The position numbers and the translations under genes are program-made. A stretch of 41,320 bases of DNA from CAZCZR01 sp964503455 (lineage in GTDB: Bacteria; Bacillota; Clostridia; UBA1381): contig CAZCZR010000010.1 of NCBI GenBank assembly GCA_964503455.1, positions 1 through 41,320 of the forward strand, read 5' to 3'. The stretch's first letter is position 1. Every line of letters starts with the position of its first letter. Below are positions 1-8,553 of this stretch, piece by piece. The notes under the pieces are model-generated. The model did no database searches, was not told the origin of the DNA, and saw nothing but the letters and a program-made list of their open reading frames with translations.

Positions 1-2
1 AG

Positions 3-42
3 AAAAAAGCGGAAAAGGTCAAAAAATCTTTTTCCGCTTTTT
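3..42 (-). terminator. Rho-independent terminator of the hemL-CLC operon
   Basis: An A-rich arm at 4-17 (core GCGGAAAAG) pairs with CTTTTTCCGC at 28-37 and the flanking T run at 38-42. Read on the minus strand it lies about 35 bases after the CLC stop codon and ends in a U run, as expected for an intrinsic terminator. The flanking A and T runs mean it could also work for plus-strand transcription entering from outside the window. Confidence 0.75.
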
Positions 43-78
43 GTATTACACTGCCTTACGGAAGCCGCAGGCAGGAGC

Positions 79-1389
79 CTACCGCGCGTTTCTGTTCACG
101 TAATGCGTGTGCAGCTTGGAGTAGATTATCTTCTGGCTTGTATAAAGGCTGTAGTAGCCGGACATCATATAGCTTACTGCGCAGGCTATGGCAAAATATA
201 AAAGTCCTCCCGCGCCGAAAAGCTCCACGCTTAAAATTATCGAGGAGATCGGGCAGTTCACCACGCCGCAGAACGTCGCCGTAAGTCCGACAGCCGCCGC
301 GAAGCACGGGTTTATCTTCAGCGCGTACCCCATCATGCAGCCGAATGTGGAGCCGATAAAAAACGTCGGCACTATCTCGCCGCCCTTAAAGCCTGCCGCC
401 ATTGTCACGGCGGTAAATATCATCTTCATCACAAACGCGCCGTATTTCACGTCGCCGTTATATATCGCTCTTTCTATCACCTCCATACCTGAGCCGTTAT
501 AGTCGCGGCATCCGGCCGCAAATGTAAGCGCGATTATGATAGCCGCGCCCGTCACAGCGCGCAGGCAGTCGTTTTTGATGTGGTTTTTCATTATATGTCC
601 GGCGCCCTTTATCATTATGCAGAACACCATGCTCACAGCGCCGCAAAGCACAGCCAGCGCGACTACCTTTGCCGCCATGATCACCGACAGATCCGGTATC
701 ACCGGCACCGTAAAGCGCACCGGCTCCGAGCCGAACAAAAGCGATATTCCGTAAGCCGCCATCGCCGATGTGATGCAAGGTATCAGTCCCGAATAATGGA
801 ATATCCCGACGCTTATCACCTCCATGGCAAACACCGCCGCCGTCAGAGGCGTACCGAACAGCGCCGAAAACAGCGCGCTCATTCCGCACATTACCGTCAG
901 ATGCATATCCTCCTCGTCAAGGCGCATCACTCTGCCCACCATCGAGCCTATACTGCCGCCCAGCTGCAATGCCGCGCCCTCTCTGCCGGCGGAGCCGCCC
1001 AGCAGATGAGTGATAAACGTGCTTACGAATATCAGCGGCGCCATCAGCGGCGAAACTCTGCCGTCCGTTCTGACGGAGCTTATGACATGGTTTGTGCCTT
1101 TGTTTTCGCTCATGCCCGTTATTTTATAAAGAAGCGCTATGGCAATGCCGCCTGCCGGCAGCAGGTACAAAAGCCACTCATACTTCGCGAAAAGCTCCCC
1201 CGCGGTTTCCACGCTTTTGTGGAAGAGCGAGCCTATTACCCCGCCCACAAGTCCCGTTATGAGCGCGATCGCCATCCATTTTAAAAATGTCGTGATGTAT
1301 ACCCTTGAAGCTATAAGATAGCGCTTAAAATCATCGGGCGCAAGCGTTGCCTCATGCAGAAGCGAGATAAGCTTATTCTTTTTCGTCAT
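79..1389 (-). CDS. CLC-family anion channel/transporter, possibly fluoride-type
   Basis: This 436-residue polytopic membrane protein belongs to the voltage-gated chloride channel (CLC) family. The glutamate-gate motif reads GSAGREGAALQLGG instead of the chloride-type GREGP. The helix-N region is present as GGEIVPTFFIG. Where chloride CLCs carry GSGIP, this protein has KGTNHV. A missing GSGIP serine together with GREG-x-x-Q is typical of CLC-F fluoride/proton antiporters and relatives, so fluoride or another anion is plausible; this is inference. The ATG at 1387-1389 follows GGGGAG. The first 17 bases overlap the end of the upstream membrane-protein gene, indicating translational coupling in the operon hemL, membrane protein, CLC. 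No fluoride riboswitch was recognised nearby. Confidence 0.85.
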   Translation of the reverse strand: MTKKNKLISLLHEATLAPDDFKRYLIASRVYITTFLKWMAIALITGLVGGVIGSLFHKSVETAGELFAKYEWLLYLLPAGGIAIALLYKITGMSENKGTNHVISSVRTDGRVSPLMAPLIFVSTFITHLLGGSAGREGAALQLGGSIGSMVGRVMRLDEEDMHLTVMCGMSALFSALFGTPLTAAVFAMEVISVGIFHYSGLIPCITSAMAAYGISLLFGSEPVRFTVPVIPDLSVIMAAKVVALAVLCGAVSMVFCIMIKGAGHIMKNHIKNDCLRAVTGAAIIIALTFAAGCRDYNGSGMEVIERAIYNGDVKYGAFVMKMIFTAVTMAAGFKGGEIVPTFFIGSTFGCMMGYALKINPCFAAAVGLTATFCGVVNCPISSIILSVELFGAGGLLYFAIACAVSYMMSGYYSLYTSQKIIYSKLHTHYVNRNAR

Positions 1390-2236
1390 TTGTATTATTC
1401 TCCCCGCTTCCCTTCATTATCGGAACGAAGCCCTTTACAAGCCGCCCGCCGCGTTTGCCGCGCCGCTTTATATACACGTACCCGAATGCCGAGAACACTA
1501 TCGCGCCTATGCAGTTTACGAACATATCCTCTATGGTGTCGAACAGTCCTATATCAAGATATCCGCCGGGGATCACGATCTCGCGCGCCTCGCCGCCGAC
1601 CGTGCCGTGTATAACGGTATCGGCGATGTTCTGCACCGTGACGGCGATATTGGCGCCGTCGGGATTCAGATTCACCGTGGATATGGCTTGGCACAGGGTG
1701 TCCTTTTGCATATCCGTTTTGAAAAACAGATCCATGCCGAACTCGAAAAACTCCCATATAACGCCTATGGTCATGGAAAAACAGAACGCCACCACCGCCA
1801 CAAATATCGGCGACATATTAAAGTGCAGCCTCGGCGAGCTGTTCAGTATATCTATCATTGCAAAGCCGATAGCCGCCATAAGAAAGCCGTTTATGACGTG
1901 GAGCATCGTGTCCCAGTAGGGTATTAAGATGTAGTACTCGTTTATCTCGCCCAGTATCTCCGCCGCGAAGATAAACAAAAGTATTATCACCTCAAGCGCC
2001 GACGGAAGCTTTATATTCAGCCGCTTATCGACAAAGACCGGTATCATGAACAGCAAAAGCGTCAGAAGGCACAAAAACACGTTGTTGTAGCTGCCCTGAA
2101 CAAACTGCTGCACCATTACGACAACAACAAGAGTCCTAAGTATTATGTAAAGCGCGAGCATAGCCTTATGCTCTTTCATTTCCCTTTTGGTTCTTTCCCA
2201 CGCGATGCGGCGGGCGCGTTTTTTACTGTCAGACAT
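1373..2236 (-). CDS. Multi-spanning membrane protein resembling DUF2238/YjdF
   Basis: A 287-residue integral membrane protein. After a basic N-terminus (MSDSKKRARR) come about six hydrophobic segments. Between them sit polar signatures, YWDTMLHVINGF and IGVIWEFFEFGMD, whose charged W-D-x-x-x-H and W-E-F-x-E-F pattern recalls the DUF2238 (YjdF-like) membrane family. Its function is unknown to me. I chose the second of two adjacent ATGs (2234-2236) because GGAGG lies 5 bases ahead of it and only 2 ahead of the first. The start overlaps the hemL stop by 8 bases, and the stop lies inside the CLC gene, so the three genes are probably coupled. The family assignment is tentative; membrane location is clear. 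Confidence 0.65.
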   Translation of the reverse strand: MSDSKKRARRIAWERTKREMKEHKAMLALYIILRTLVVVVMVQQFVQGSYNNVFLCLLTLLLFMIPVFVDKRLNIKLPSALEVIILLFIFAAEILGEINEYYILIPYWDTMLHVINGFLMAAIGFAMIDILNSSPRLHFNMSPIFVAVVAFCFSMTIGVIWEFFEFGMDLFFKTDMQKDTLCQAISTVNLNPDGANIAVTVQNIADTVIHGTVGGEAREIVIPGGYLDIGLFDTIEDMFVNCIGAIVFSAFGYVYIKRRGKRGGRLVKGFVPIMKGSGENNTNDEKE

Positions 2237-3491
2237 CATAACCTCCGATAATTTCCGCTGTGCGGCGTATATCCTCGTCCGTATGCGCGTCCGAGACGAA
2301 CATCGCCTCAAACTGCGACGGCGCCGTGTATATGCCGCGGTCTATCATATGATTAAAATACTTGCTGAATTTTTCCGTGTCGGAAGACAGAGCGCCCTTG
2401 TAGCTTGTCACCGGCTCTTTTGTAAAGAACGCCGACAAAAGCGATCCCGCGCGGTTTACAAAAACGCCTTTTCCGTCAAAAGCCGCCTCTATGCGCGCCG
2501 CCTTCCCGTCTATTCTTTTGTATATATCCCTGTCGCGCTTGAGTATTGAAAGCGTTGCTATACCCGCTGTCACGGCTATCGGATTGCCCGAAAGCGTTCC
2601 CGCCTGATATACGCTGCCCAAAGGCGCGATGCACTCCATTATCTCGCGTCTGCCGCCGTAAGCGGCAAGCGGCATACCTCCGCCGACTATCTTTCCGAGA
2701 ACCGTCATATCCGGCGTCACTCCGTAATACTCCTGCGCCCCGCCGTATGCAAGACGAAATCCCGTTATCACCTCGTCAAATATCAGCACGGCGCCGTATT
2801 TTTCGGTTATTTCTCTTAAAAATTTCAAAAATCCTTCAGCCGGAAGGACCACGCCCATATTCGCCGCCACAGGCTCTGTTATAACGCAGGCTATCTTATC
2901 GCCGTATTTTTCAAACAGGGCGCTGACGTTATCAAAGTCATTGTATGAGGCTGTAAGCGTGTTGTCGGAAAAGCCTTTCGGCACGCCGCCGCTGTCGGGA
3001 ACAGCCGCCGTAAGCGCGCCCGACCCCGCCTTTACAAGCAGTCCGTCCGAATGACCGTGATAGCAGCCCTCGAACTTCATCACAAGATCGCGTCCGGTAT
3101 AGCCTCTTGCCGCCCGCACCGCGCTCATCGCCGCCTCGGTACCGGACGATACAAGACGCACCGTTTCCACAGACGGCACGGCGGAGATTATCATCTCGGC
3201 AAGGGTGTTTTCCTTTTCGGTGGGCGCGCCGAAGGTAAGACCGTCGCGGCACGCCGCCGTAACAGAGGCGATCACCTCGGGATGCGCGTGACCTATTATT
3301 CCCGGTCCCCACGAGCATACGTAGTCGATGTATTCGTTGCCGTCAACGTCGGTGATATGTCCGCCCGCGGCGCTTTTTATAAATCTCGGCGTTCCCCCGA
3401 CCGCACGGAACGCCCTTACCGGACTGTTGACTCCGCCCGGCATGAGCTTTTGCGCGGCGGCGAAAAGCCTTTGCGAATTGTGTATATCCAA
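2229..3491 (-). CDS. hemL: Glutamate-1-semialdehyde 2,1-aminomutase
   Basis: This 420-residue PLP enzyme converts glutamate-1-semialdehyde to 5-aminolevulinate, the last C5-pathway step before the tetrapyrrole precursor. It is cytosolic. The N-terminal PGGVNSPVRAF, the VSSGTEAAMSA phosphate-binding segment, the FDEVITGFR aspartate (about residue 239) and the Schiff-base lysine in VLGKIVGGGMP (K267) are all present, and the length is normal. The start is TTG at 3489-3491 with GGGAG 8 bases upstream; no in-frame ATG is better placed. It heads an operon with two membrane proteins. Only 32 bases separate the start from the N gap, so promoter and upstream hem genes, if any, cannot be seen. No other haem gene is in the window. 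Confidence 0.95.
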   Translation of the reverse strand: MDIHNSQRLFAAAQKLMPGGVNSPVRAFRAVGGTPRFIKSAAGGHITDVDGNEYIDYVCSWGPGIIGHAHPEVIASVTAACRDGLTFGAPTEKENTLAEMIISAVPSVETVRLVSSGTEAAMSAVRAARGYTGRDLVMKFEGCYHGHSDGLLVKAGSGALTAAVPDSGGVPKGFSDNTLTASYNDFDNVSALFEKYGDKIACVITEPVAANMGVVLPAEGFLKFLREITEKYGAVLIFDEVITGFRLAYGGAQEYYGVTPDMTVLGKIVGGGMPLAAYGGRREIMECIAPLGSVYQAGTLSGNPIAVTAGIATLSILKRDRDIYKRIDGKAARIEAAFDGKGVFVNRAGSLLSAFFTKEPVTSYKGALSSDTEKFSKYFNHMIDRGIYTAPSQFEAMFVSDAHTDEDIRRTAEIIGGYDV

Positions 3492-3523
3492 ACGATCATC
3501 TCCCGTTGAATTTCAAATATGCC

Positions 3524-3623
3524 NNNNNNNNNNNNNNNNNNNNNNNNNNNNNNNNNNNNNNNNNNNNNNNNNNNNNNNNNNNNNNNNNNNNNNNNNNNNN
3601 NNNNNNNNNNNNNNNNNNNNNNN
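3524..3623. other. Assembly gap of 100 N
   Basis: Exactly 100 undetermined bases, the usual placeholder for a gap of unknown size in a scaffold. It falls between the hemL start and the znuB stop. The adjacency of hemL and the znu operon is therefore a scaffolding result, and genes may be missing here. Confidence 0.98.
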
Positions 3624-3624
3624 G

Positions 3625-4428
3625 TCATGACCGCTTCCCGAAAAGCGCAGTCAATACCGCAAGAACCGCCACGCCTATAAGCACTATCGTGCCGCCCGGC
3701 TTTAAATCGCAATAGTACGACACAAACAGTCCCGAAAGCGTGAACGCCTCGGCAAATGCTATGGAAAGGCATATGGTCTGCTTATAGCTTTTCGCCACGG
3801 TCATCGCGGACGCGACGGGCAGCACCATAAGCGACGATACCATCAGCGCTCCCACCGTCCTTGACGCCACCGACACCGTTACGGCGGTAAGCACCATAAA
3901 TATAAAGTTTATCCCTTTTACCGGCACGCCCGCTATACCCGCCGCTTCCTCGTCGAAGGTTATGAAAAACAGCTCCTTGTAAAGCAGGAACATGACAAGC
4001 GCCACCGCCGCCGAAAGCGTCACCGTCATTACAAGCTCAAAATCCGATATTGCCACTATCGAACCGAACATGAACGAGTTGAGGTTTTGCCCGCCCGATT
4101 TTATAAATCCCGAAAGCACTGCGGTAAGTCCTATTCCGGCGGACATCACGACTGTTGTCGCGACCTCGGAATAATGCGGGAACCTTTTGCGCAAGCCTTC
4201 TATGCCAAGCACCGCAAGAACCGAAAATATCACGGCGCCGAGTATGGGATTTACACCCAATACCAGACCCGCCGCAATTCCTCCCAGAGCCGAGTGCGAC
4301 GTCGCATCTCCTATATTGGAAAGCCTTTTCAAAACGATCACCGAGCCTATGCACGGCGCTATGACCGCTATAAGCGCGGCGGCCGCGAACGCGCGGCGCA
4401 TAAAATCATACGCGAAAATATTATCCAC
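3625..4428 (-). CDS. znuB: Zinc/manganese ABC transporter, membrane permease
   Basis: A 267-residue ABC-3 type permease with seven to nine hydrophobic segments, the transmembrane half of a divalent-metal importer. Family hallmarks include RLSNIGDATSHSALGGIAAG near residue 35, the cytoplasmic region after FDEEAAGIAGVPV, and a late GALMVSSLMVLPVASAM helix. It partners the adjacent ATPase and lipoprotein genes. The ATG at 4426-4428 lies within the last codons of znuC (8-base overlap), so the two are translationally coupled. The stop codon is one base from the assembly gap, but the C-terminus appears complete for the family. Zinc is favoured over manganese from the binding protein, not from this subunit. 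Confidence 0.9.
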   Translation of the reverse strand: MDNIFAYDFMRRAFAAAALIAVIAPCIGSVIVLKRLSNIGDATSHSALGGIAAGLVLGVNPILGAVIFSVLAVLGIEGLRKRFPHYSEVATTVVMSAGIGLTAVLSGFIKSGGQNLNSFMFGSIVAISDFELVMTVTLSAAVALVMFLLYKELFFITFDEEAAGIAGVPVKGINFIFMVLTAVTVSVASRTVGALMVSSLMVLPVASAMTVAKSYKQTICLSIAFAEAFTLSGLFVSYYCDLKPGGTIVLIGVAVLAVLTALFGKRS

Positions 4429-5143
4429 GGTATATACCTCCGGAAATTATAAAATCTATCTCGCACTGCGAAATATCCCGCTTGTTTACAAACGTCGGAC
4501 CTTCGTTCTCGGCAAGTATGAGAAGCTTGTTCGACAGGTTCACAAGCGACTGCGTGTCGTGGTTGGTCATAACTATGGTGATCCCGCGTTTGGCAAGGCG
4601 GGTGATAAGCTCGTATATCGCCTTTGCGGAGCGCTGATCGACTCCGGAGGTCGGCTCGTCAAGAAAGAGTATCTTCGGCTCGGATATAAGCGCGCGGGCG
4701 ATGAACACCCTTTGCTGCTGCCCGCCCGAAAGTCTGCCTATAAGCTTGCCGGAATACTCCTCCATGCCGACGCTTTTGATAACATTTTCGTATTTTTCAA
4801 AGTCAGCCTTTTTAAAGCGGCGAAACAGCCCCTTTGAGCCGTACAGGTTCGCCATAACCACCTCGCGCACCGTCGCGGGGAAGTCCGAGTTGAAGGCGTT
4901 CGATTTCTGCGGCACATAGCCTATGCCGCGGTTTGACGGCGGCGATGATATGCCGTCATAGATTATCTCGCCGCTCTCATGCGGGAGCAGTCCCAAAAGC
5001 AGCTTTATAAGCGTGCTTTTCCCCGTTCCGTTGGAGCCTATTATTCCCAAAAAGTCGCCCTGCTCCACCGAAAAGCTCACGTTGTCAAGCACCGATACGT
5101 CGCTGTAATTAAACGACAGATTTTTAACAGTTAATATGCTCAT
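4421..5143 (-). CDS. znuC: Zinc/manganese ABC transporter, ATP-binding subunit
   Basis: A 240-residue ABC ATPase that powers metal uptake through the ZnuB permease. It carries Walker A GSNGTGKST (residues 36-44), a Q-loop at GYVPQKS, signature LSGGQQQR, Walker B ILFLDEPTSGVD and the switch histidine in MTNHD. I start it at ATG 5141-5143, with GGTGA about 5 bases upstream. A frame extends 12 codons further up into the znuA coding region, but it has no better ribosome binding site and would overlap the end of znuA. It is second in the znuA-znuC-znuB operon, 10 bases after the znuA stop, and overlaps znuB by 8 bases. Confidence 0.92.
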   Translation of the reverse strand: MSILTVKNLSFNYSDVSVLDNVSFSVEQGDFLGIIGSNGTGKSTLIKLLLGLLPHESGEIIYDGISSPPSNRGIGYVPQKSNAFNSDFPATVREVVMANLYGSKGLFRRFKKADFEKYENVIKSVGMEEYSGKLIGRLSGGQQQRVFIARALISEPKILFLDEPTSGVDQRSAKAIYELITRLAKRGITIVMTNHDTQSLVNLSNKLLILAENEGPTFVNKRDISQCEIDFIISGGIYRG

Positions 5144-5153
5144 GTTATCACCG

Positions 5154-6002
5154 TTACAGGTTTTTTCGGAGGTTTTCAAGATTTTCCTCCATTACCTCAA
5201 AATAGCTCCTGTCCTCGCCGTCGTTTTCAAACGCCGACAGAGGCAGCGTTTTGCATCCCGCGTCCTTTGCAACGGCCTCCGCCGGCGCCGGACTGTCGGA
5301 TGGATCGTAATAGATATATTTCGCGCCCGTATCCCTCGCGGCAGTGACCGCCTCGGCAAGTCTTGCCGGCGACGGATCGCCCGTACCCGCGCCGTTGTCA
5401 AGCGCGAGCTGCTCCATGCCGTATTCGCGGCACAGATAACCGTAAGCCTCGTGCGACACGATCAGCGTCATGCCGTCAAGTCCGGCGGAGCGGTATTCGC
5501 TGTCGAGCAGCTCCGCCTTTTTTTTGCACCCGTCAAGATTTTGCCGGTAGAAATCCGCGTTTTCGGGATCCGCTTCGCAGAAAGCGTCCGCCACGGCTTC
5601 AAGCTGCAGCTCGGCGTTTTTCGGCGAAAGCCATGTGTGCGGATCGGTATTTTCATCCGTTTCAACGGCATCGCAGGTATAGACGACCCTTGTGTCCTCA
5701 AGCACGCCCTCAAGGCTCTCCGCCCAATGCTCCATGCCCGCGCCGTTTAATATAAGCACGTCAGCCTGCGACAGCTTCGCCATATCCGCCGCCGACGGCT
5801 CCCAGTCATGCGGCTCAACGCCCGCCGGCACAAGGCTTGTAACGCTTGCTCTGCCGCCGCCGATCATCCGCGCGAAGTCGTACATCGCGTAAAAAGAGGT
5901 GTAAACGCAAAGACCTTCCTGCCGTCCGGCGTTCCCGCACCCCGATAAAAGCGCCGCGCATACCGCAAGCGCCGTAAATAACAAGGTTATTTTTTTCTTC
6001 AT
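5154..6002 (-). CDS. znuA: Metal-binding lipoprotein of the zinc ABC importer
   Basis: A 282-residue extracellular substrate-binding lipoprotein of the cluster A-1 family. It has a lysine-rich N-terminus, a hydrophobic stretch and lipobox LLSGC (lipidated Cys22). Candidate metal ligands are His65 (EPHDWEPS), His122 (DPHTWLSP), His184 (VSHEAYGY) and an aspartate in YYDPSDSP, the three-His pattern of zinc/manganese binders. There is no His/Asp-rich loop. The frame is open about 68 codons upstream, but ATG 6000-6002 has AAAGGA upstream and begins the signal peptide, and the longer version would start upstream of the promoter at 6096-6124. It leads the znuACB operon. No convincing Zur or MntR operator was found near the promoter. 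Confidence 0.9.
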   Translation of the reverse strand: MKKKITLLFTALAVCAALLSGCGNAGRQEGLCVYTSFYAMYDFARMIGGGRASVTSLVPAGVEPHDWEPSAADMAKLSQADVLILNGAGMEHWAESLEGVLEDTRVVYTCDAVETDENTDPHTWLSPKNAELQLEAVADAFCEADPENADFYRQNLDGCKKKAELLDSEYRSAGLDGMTLIVSHEAYGYLCREYGMEQLALDNGAGTGDPSPARLAEAVTAARDTGAKYIYYDPSDSPAPAEAVAKDAGCKTLPLSAFENDGEDRSYFEVMEENLENLRKNL

Positions 6003-6095
6003 AACAGTATCCTTTAACTTCCGGCCCTCGATTTCAAGCCGCAGGCAAACACGGCCCGCCCCGCAAATCTTCGGCTCTATACTTCCAACTCTTTT

Positions 6096-6124
6096 ATTAT
6101 ACCACACCGGAACATAAATTTCAA
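6096..6124 (-). promoter_or_regulatory. Sigma-A promoter of znuACB
   Basis: On the minus strand TTGAAA (6119-6124) is followed by a 17-base spacer and a perfect TATAAT (6096-6101). Transcription would start near 6089, giving an 87-base leader before the znuA ATG. It is divergent from the promoter at 6213-6241, with about 90 bases between the two -35 boxes. Confidence 0.82.
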
Positions 6125-6212
6125 GAGCTTTGCCGAAAACCTCGCCGAATTTATGAATATGCCGGAGAAAACACATTGTTTTTAACTTTATTAACCTTTT
6201 TTTCAAAAACTA

Positions 6213-6241
6213 TTGCTTTTTCGGCGGATTTTTATTATAAT
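6213..6241 (+). promoter_or_regulatory. Sigma-A promoter of the envelope polysaccharide operon
   Basis: TTGCTT (6213-6218), 17-base spacer, TATAAT (6236-6241). The predicted transcription start is near 6248, which rules out any start codon for the first glycosyltransferase upstream of that point. No other convincing promoter or terminator was seen until 14814, so it may drive all eight genes. Confidence 0.8.
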
Positions 6242-6299
6242 AAAAGTGTATGTATTCAGCGCGGCGTATGCCGCGGATCATTATAGTCGAAAGGCAGTG

Positions 6300-7430
6300 T
6301 TGTTTTTGAAAAATAATTTAAATATTCTGATAGCTCTTATGCGGCTGGGCATAGGCGGGGCGGAAACTCACGTTGTGGAGCTTGCGAAGGAGCTTAAAAG
6401 ACGCGGGAACAACGTCATAGTCGCCTCAAAGGGCGGCGTTTATGTAAAAGAGCTTGAGGAGGCGGGCATAAAGCACTGTACCGTGCCGCTTCAGAACAAA
6501 AACCCGATAAATATGATCAAGGCGTTCAGGTTTTTAAAGAAGATCATCATTGAAAACGATATAGACATAGTTCACTCTCATGCCCGCATACCGTCGTTCA
6601 TTCTTGGGAAGCTTCACAAGCGGATGAAATTCCCGTTCGTCACGACCGCGCACTGGGTGTTCAGCACGAGGTACGGACTTAAATACATTACCGACTGGGG
6701 TCAGCAGACGGTGGCGGTGTCGGAGGATATTAAAAAATATCTTATGGATAACTACGGCATACCGGAGGATCATATCAAGGTCACGATAAACGGCATCGAC
6801 ACGGGCAAATTCTCGCCGGACGCCCCGTGCGGGGATATAAAGAGGGAATTTGCCTTAAAGCCGGAGGACAATACAATCATCTACGTCAGCCGCATGGACG
6901 AGGACAGGAGCCTTGTTATAAAGCAGCTGTTAAAGATACTTCCCCGCCTTGACGGGGCGGTGCCGAATTTAAGATTGATAGCCGCCGGCACGGGCAACGA
7001 TTTCGAAACCGTGTCCGCTATGGCGAAGGAGGCTAACAAGGAGTGCAAAAGAGAGGTCTGTTCCCTTGCCGGAGGGAGGACGGATATATATAAGATAATA
7101 GCTGCCGGAGATCTGTTCGTGGGAGTTTCAAGATCGGCGCTTGAAGCCATGGCGTGCGCCGTGCCGACGATCGTTGCCGGAAATGAGGGATATATCGGAC
7201 TTTTTGACGAATCGAAGCTTGATACGGCGATCGAGAGCAATTTCTGCTGCCGCGGGTGCGCGCCTTCATCGGAGGAGCTTTTATACAAGGATATTACGGA
7301 ATTTTTCGCGCTTGATCCGAAAAAGCGCGCACAGCTTGGCGATTACTCGCGCCGTATTATAATCGACCGCTATTCGGTAGGCAGAATGACGGACGATACT
7401 GTCGAGATATACGACAGGGTCTTAAAATAA
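6300..7430 (+). CDS. GT4-family glycosyltransferase
   Basis: A 376-residue cytosolic or membrane-associated GT-B glycosyltransferase of family GT4. The N-terminal domain begins with LMRLGIGGAETHVVELAKEL, the glycine-rich acceptor loop, followed by VHSHARIPSF. The C-terminal nucleotide-sugar domain has GIDTGKFSPD, IYVSRMDEDRS and the late acidic region VGVSRSALEAMACAVP carrying the E-x7-E-like motif. The start is uncertain among in-frame GTG 6297, TTG 6300 and TTG 6306. I prefer TTG 6300, because AAAGG lies 5 bases upstream. It is the first gene of the cluster, 19 bases before csaB. Donor and acceptor cannot be read from sequence; a role in an envelope polymer is inferred from context. Confidence 0.85.
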   Translation: MFLKNNLNILIALMRLGIGGAETHVVELAKELKRRGNNVIVASKGGVYVKELEEAGIKHCTVPLQNKNPINMIKAFRFLKKIIIENDIDIVHSHARIPSFILGKLHKRMKFPFVTTAHWVFSTRYGLKYITDWGQQTVAVSEDIKKYLMDNYGIPEDHIKVTINGIDTGKFSPDAPCGDIKREFALKPEDNTIIYVSRMDEDRSLVIKQLLKILPRLDGAVPNLRLIAAGTGNDFETVSAMAKEANKECKREVCSLAGGRTDIYKIIAAGDLFVGVSRSALEAMACAVPTIVAGNEGYIGLFDESKLDTAIESNFCCRGCAPSSEELLYKDITEFFALDPKKRAQLGDYSRRIIIDRYSVGRMTDDTVEIYDRVLK

Positions 7431-7449
7431 CGAAAGGAGATCAGAGTTT

Positions 7450-8553
7450 ATGAAGGAAATTTTGATTTCCGGCTATTACGGCTTTCAGAACAACGGCGAT
7501 GACGCGCTGCTTCTGTCTATAGTAAACGACCTTAAACGGACGAACCCCCGCGCTCCGATAGTGGTGCTGTCAAAATGTCCGGCGGAGACCGAGAGGGTCT
7601 ACGGCGTAAAGGCTATCGACCGCTTTAACATATTTTCCATTCTGCGCCATATGAAACGCGCGGGACTGCTTATTTCGGGCGGCGGCACTCTCATACAGGA
7701 CGCCACAAGCACAAAGTCGCTGCGCTATTACCTCGGCATCATACAGATTGCCAAGCTGTTCGGCGTAAAAGTAATGCTCTACGCCAACGGCATAGGCCCT
7801 CTTATAAACGAGAGCAGCCGCAGGATAACAAAAAGGATACTAAACAAAACCGAGCTTATAACGCTGCGCGACGACGGTTCGCAGAAGGTTCTCGACTCCA
7901 TAGGCGTGAATGGCCCGAAAACGGTGCTGACGGCGGATCCGGTGTTCAATCTGGAAATTTCAAAAAACGGCGAGGCGATACTTGAGTCGATCGGCGCGCG
8001 CGCACCGCGCATAGGCATATCGGTGCGGGAATGGAAAACCCTCCCGAAGGATTTTGCCGAAGCTATGGCTGAGTTTTCCGACTACGCGTATGAAAGATAC
8101 GGTCTGGAGCCGGTGCTTATACCCATGCAGCCGAGCAGGGATGCGGAGATCTCGCGCCGCATAGCCGAAAGGGCGAAGCATACGCCGGCGGTTTTTGACA
8201 AAAGCTGCGATATACACGATATGCTCTCGGTCATAGGAGCGATGGACGTATGCGTCGGAATGAGATTGCACACGCTTATATACGCGGCGGCGGGTTCGGT
8301 GCCGCTGATAGGTCTTGTATACGACCCGAAGATAAGCGGCTTTATGAATTATATGCACATAAACGCCCAGCTTCCCGTGGAGCAGGTCAGCGCGAAAAAG
8401 CTTGCGCAGCTGCTTGACACAACAATGACGGACTACGCCGCGATAAAGAGCGACCTGAGCAAAAATGCCGCCGTCCTGCGCAAGAAGGCGAAGCTTAATG
8501 TAGGCTATGCGAACGCTTTGTACGAAAAGGGGGAAGCCGGACTTGAGCGATAA
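7450..8553 (+). CDS. csaB: Polysaccharide pyruvyl transferase CsaB
   Basis: This 367-residue protein is of the CsaB/polysaccharide pyruvyl transferase family, which adds a pyruvyl ketal from phosphoenolpyruvate to an amino sugar of secondary cell-wall polysaccharide. In Bacillus this modification lets SLH-domain proteins bind the wall. The N-terminal ISGYYGFQNNGDDALL, the central LISGGGTLIQDATS, ANGIGPL and the C-terminal MRLHTLIYAAAGSVPLIGL are family signatures. AAAGGAGAT precedes the ATG. Its last 11 bases overlap the start of the murJ-like gene. No SLH-domain protein is encoded in this window, so the surface protein that would use the modified polymer is unknown. Confidence 0.92.
   Translation: MKEILISGYYGFQNNGDDALLLSIVNDLKRTNPRAPIVVLSKCPAETERVYGVKAIDRFNIFSILRHMKRAGLLISGGGTLIQDATSTKSLRYYLGIIQIAKLFGVKVMLYANGIGPLINESSRRITKRILNKTELITLRDDGSQKVLDSIGVNGPKTVLTADPVFNLEISKNGEAILESIGARAPRIGISVREWKTLPKDFAEAMAEFSDYAYERYGLEPVLIPMQPSRDAEISRRIAERAKHTPAVFDKSCDIHDMLSVIGAMDVCVGMRLHTLIYAAAGSVPLIGLVYDPKISGFMNYMHINAQLPVEQVSAKKLAQLLDTTMTDYAAIKSDLSKNAAVLRKKAKLNVGYANALYEKGEAGLER

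Noticed and set aside
580..1284. Open frame of 234 codons antisense to the CLC gene
   Set aside because: It runs opposite a well-supported family member, has no ribosome binding site, and its translation is Arg/His/Tyr-rich as expected of a GC-rich antisense shadow.
1390..3523. Fluoride riboswitch upstream of the CLC gene
   Set aside because: The region upstream is coding, and I saw no GGNGAUGG-type fluoride motif; the sequence beyond the gap is unknown.
6003..6212. Zur or MntR operator in the znu promoter region
   Set aside because: No clear inverted repeat of the Zur type overlaps or flanks the -35 or -10.
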